Below, one piece after another: positions 6,112 to 7,088 of a stretch of 7,088 nucleotides of DNA. The notes beneath the pieces were generated by a model. The model did no database searches, was not told where the DNA came from, and saw nothing but the letters and a program-made list of their open reading frames with translations. The DNA is from Candidatus Latescibacteria bacterium 4484_181. Lineage in GTDB: Bacteria; Latescibacterota; MVCY01. The DNA lies in assembly GCA_002049985.1 (NCBI GenBank), contig MVCY01000037.1, forward strand, positions 1-7,088. The letters run 5' to 3'. Positions within the stretch are counted from its first letter, which is position 1, and every line of letters begins with the position of its first letter. The position numbers were made by a program, and so were the translations under genes.

Positions 6112-6126
6112 TTCAGAAATTCTGAA
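6112..6126. repeat. Perfect 7-1-7 inverted repeat between convergent genes
   Basis: TTCAGAA (6112-6118), one A, then TTCTGAA (6120-6126) form a perfect palindrome with a single central base. With a one-base centre it is more like a protein site than a terminator hairpin, and no T run follows on either strand. It lies 31 bases after the yibQ stop in the convergent spacer. The spacer 6082-6209 holds one other weak hairpin (6149-6162) and no gene. Confidence 0.35.
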
Positions 6127-6209
6127 GGCTCGCACGGTTTGTTGGACAAGGCAGTATGCCCTGAGAAACTTTTTCCAATCCATTTGTCACAATCCCCTCC
6201 GGGTTCACT

Positions 6210-6827
6210 TCACTTACCGAGGTTTTTCCCCTCCAAATTCACTCTGATCAAAGGATTTTTCTCCTTCTGGCATATTCCAAGATGAGGGGGAATTGGCCTT
6301 GCTTGATGTTTGGCGACTGGACTTTTTTTCCCTGGCTGCTCTGACATCAGCAGATCAGCCGGTTCAATGAGATTGTCATATCTGATGTTCTCCCGCGGCA
6401 GATCCGAGAAGTCTGAAACCGGCTCTATTTGAGGTTCAGACGCGGAGGAAGCGTTTTTGTGCTGAACAAATAGTTCATTTGAGGAGGCAAACGCCCTTGC
6501 CCCCTTGGTGCCCTTTAAGAGACTTTGCCCCAACTTGCTTATCCCCATGGCGACTGGGGTTCCCTGTTTGTCCACCCCGAATCTCAAAATGCCTAACCAG
6601 AAGAGAAATCTGAGAAATCTGGAAAGGGCTTCAACATAATATGGGGGAGCCTGTTTCTCCTTTCCCAGGGAATAGCAGTGGCGGAAGCTTACCTGCATAA
6701 AAGAGGCAATATCGAACAGCTCTGTGGTGGAGGCTTCTTTCAAGAGAGCTGATATTCCCTCCTCAAAAGCATACCGGGCAGGCGAAAAAGCATTCTTAAC
6801 ATAAGAGAAAAGGTCATCGTTGGGCAA
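6210..6827 (-). CDS. C-terminal part of an XPB/Ssl2-like Helicase_C_3-type protein
   Basis: This 205-codon frame on the - strand begins at TTG 6827-6825 and ends at TGA 6212-6210. Residues 1-110 are helical and end in a winged-helix-like block (FLRFLFWLGILRFGVDKQG, 71-89, then SKLGQSLL, 97-104), typical of the Helicase_C_3 (XPB/Ssl2 N-terminal-like) proteins found in many bacteria. Residues 115-205 are polar, rich in Pro, Ser, Glu and Lys, and look disordered. The natural N-terminal part is in the neighbouring frame (6814-7088), which overlaps by 14 bases. The TTG is preceded by GGAG with a 5-base gap, so a coupled second cistron is possible, but the joined sequence reads as one protein and a frameshift is my preferred explanation. 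The family call is from pattern only. Confidence 0.5.
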   Translation of the reverse strand: MPNDDLFSYVKNAFSPARYAFEEGISALLKEASTTELFDIASFMQVSFRHCYSLGKEKQAPPYYVEALSRFLRFLFWLGILRFGVDKQGTPVAMGISKLGQSLLKGTKGARAFASSNELFVQHKNASSASEPQIEPVSDFSDLPRENIRYDNLIEPADLLMSEQPGKKSPVAKHQARPIPPHLGICQKEKNPLIRVNLEGKNLGK

Positions 6828-7088
6828 TTGAGCTCCAGATACGTTTATGAATCTCCCTCTTTTTGGTTAAGTAAACCTCGTGCTGAGTAATATAACTCAG
6901 CAGGGTGAAGATATCCCGCAGTATCATAAGTCCGCACTCCTGAAGCTGTAGGCCGTGGGGGAGGCAAGTTTCGACTTCTGCCAGTATTTGAGGGGCGAGA
7001 ATCCGTAGGGAAAGCGTTCGGAGGTCATCAGGGACAACATAGCAAAGGCCAAGGTGGTAAGAAGATCTGACTGCCACCAATCCCTTAC
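6814..7088 (-). CDS. Upstream part of the same Helicase_C_3-type protein, cut by window edge
   Basis: This frame is open from the right edge (at least base 7086) to TGA 6816-6814, so its start lies outside the window. TTG 7080 is an internal codon rather than a trusted start. Counting from that TTG, CYVVPDDLRTL (13-23) resembles the 'viPdELr' block that precedes the helical region in Helicase_C_3-type proteins, and LRDIFTLLSYITQHEVYLTK (54-73) followed by KREIHKR is the 'RdL..LL.yi...pv.LTk.g.i.kr' pattern of the same family. The frame ends in WSSIAQR just where the other frame begins PNDDLFSYV. A change of one base around 6820-6835 would join both into one protein. Family inference is moderate; the break itself is certain in this sequence. 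Confidence 0.5.
   Translation of the reverse strand, partial: KGLVAVRSSYHLGLCYVVPDDLRTLSLRILAPQILAEVETCLPHGLQLQECGLMILRDIFTLLSYITQHEVYLTKKREIHKRIWSSIAQR

Noticed and set aside
6149..6174. Hairpin AGGCA/TGCCCT with a later T run as a terminator for yibQ
   Set aside because: The stem has a bulge and the T run starts 7 bases after it, too far for an intrinsic terminator.

Overview
The window is bacterial DNA with compact genes, SD-type ribosome sites and short spacers. The gene set points to an uncultivated, didermic member of the FCB-type lineages (KSB1, Zixibacteria, WOR-3 or similar): a PorV/UPF0164-type outer-membrane barrel, SPII lipoproteins and a YibQ-type polysaccharide deacetylase. This placement is an inference from family distribution; no rRNA or other marker gene is present.

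Layout. Bases 1-607 hold decayed coding remnants on the + strand. The first part is recognisable as the C-terminal half of a Gfo/Idh/MocA-type oxidoreductase with an in-frame stop and a frameshift; the second part (386-607) is not recognised. A strong intrinsic terminator follows (651-690). Bases 700-817 hold a chain of adjacent hairpins, the last one terminator-like. A near-consensus sigma70 promoter (TTGACA, 17 bp, TATACT) overlaps that last hairpin and reads into the following genes.

Bases 893-4744 are a tight + strand cluster: a PorV/PorQ-like outer-membrane barrel protein, a transaldolase of the small TalC/FSA type with a cysteine-bearing insertion, a multi-pass site-2-type M50 metalloprotease, and two tandem paralogous lipoproteins. 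Junctions are short (2 to 28 bases), so one operon from the promoter at 797-825 is likely. After a 143-base gap comes a YibQ-family divergent polysaccharide deacetylase (4888-6081) with an N-terminal membrane anchor, so four or five of the six + strand products sit in or act at the envelope. The transaldolase is the one clearly cytosolic enzyme (non-oxidative pentose phosphate pathway).

On the - strand, converging on yibQ, lies the 3' part of a gene resembling the XPB/Ssl2-like Helicase_C_3 (winged-helix) proteins. It runs off the right edge and is split by a frame change at about 6814-6830, through a frameshift, an assembly error, or a genuine overlap of two cistrons.

I do not see a CRISPR array, insertion sequence, tRNA, defence locus or other clearly new multi-gene system. 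The points most worth a second look are the hairpin chain with its embedded promoter, the cysteine insertion in the transaldolase, the duplicated NTF2-like lipoproteins next to the protease, and the split - strand gene.
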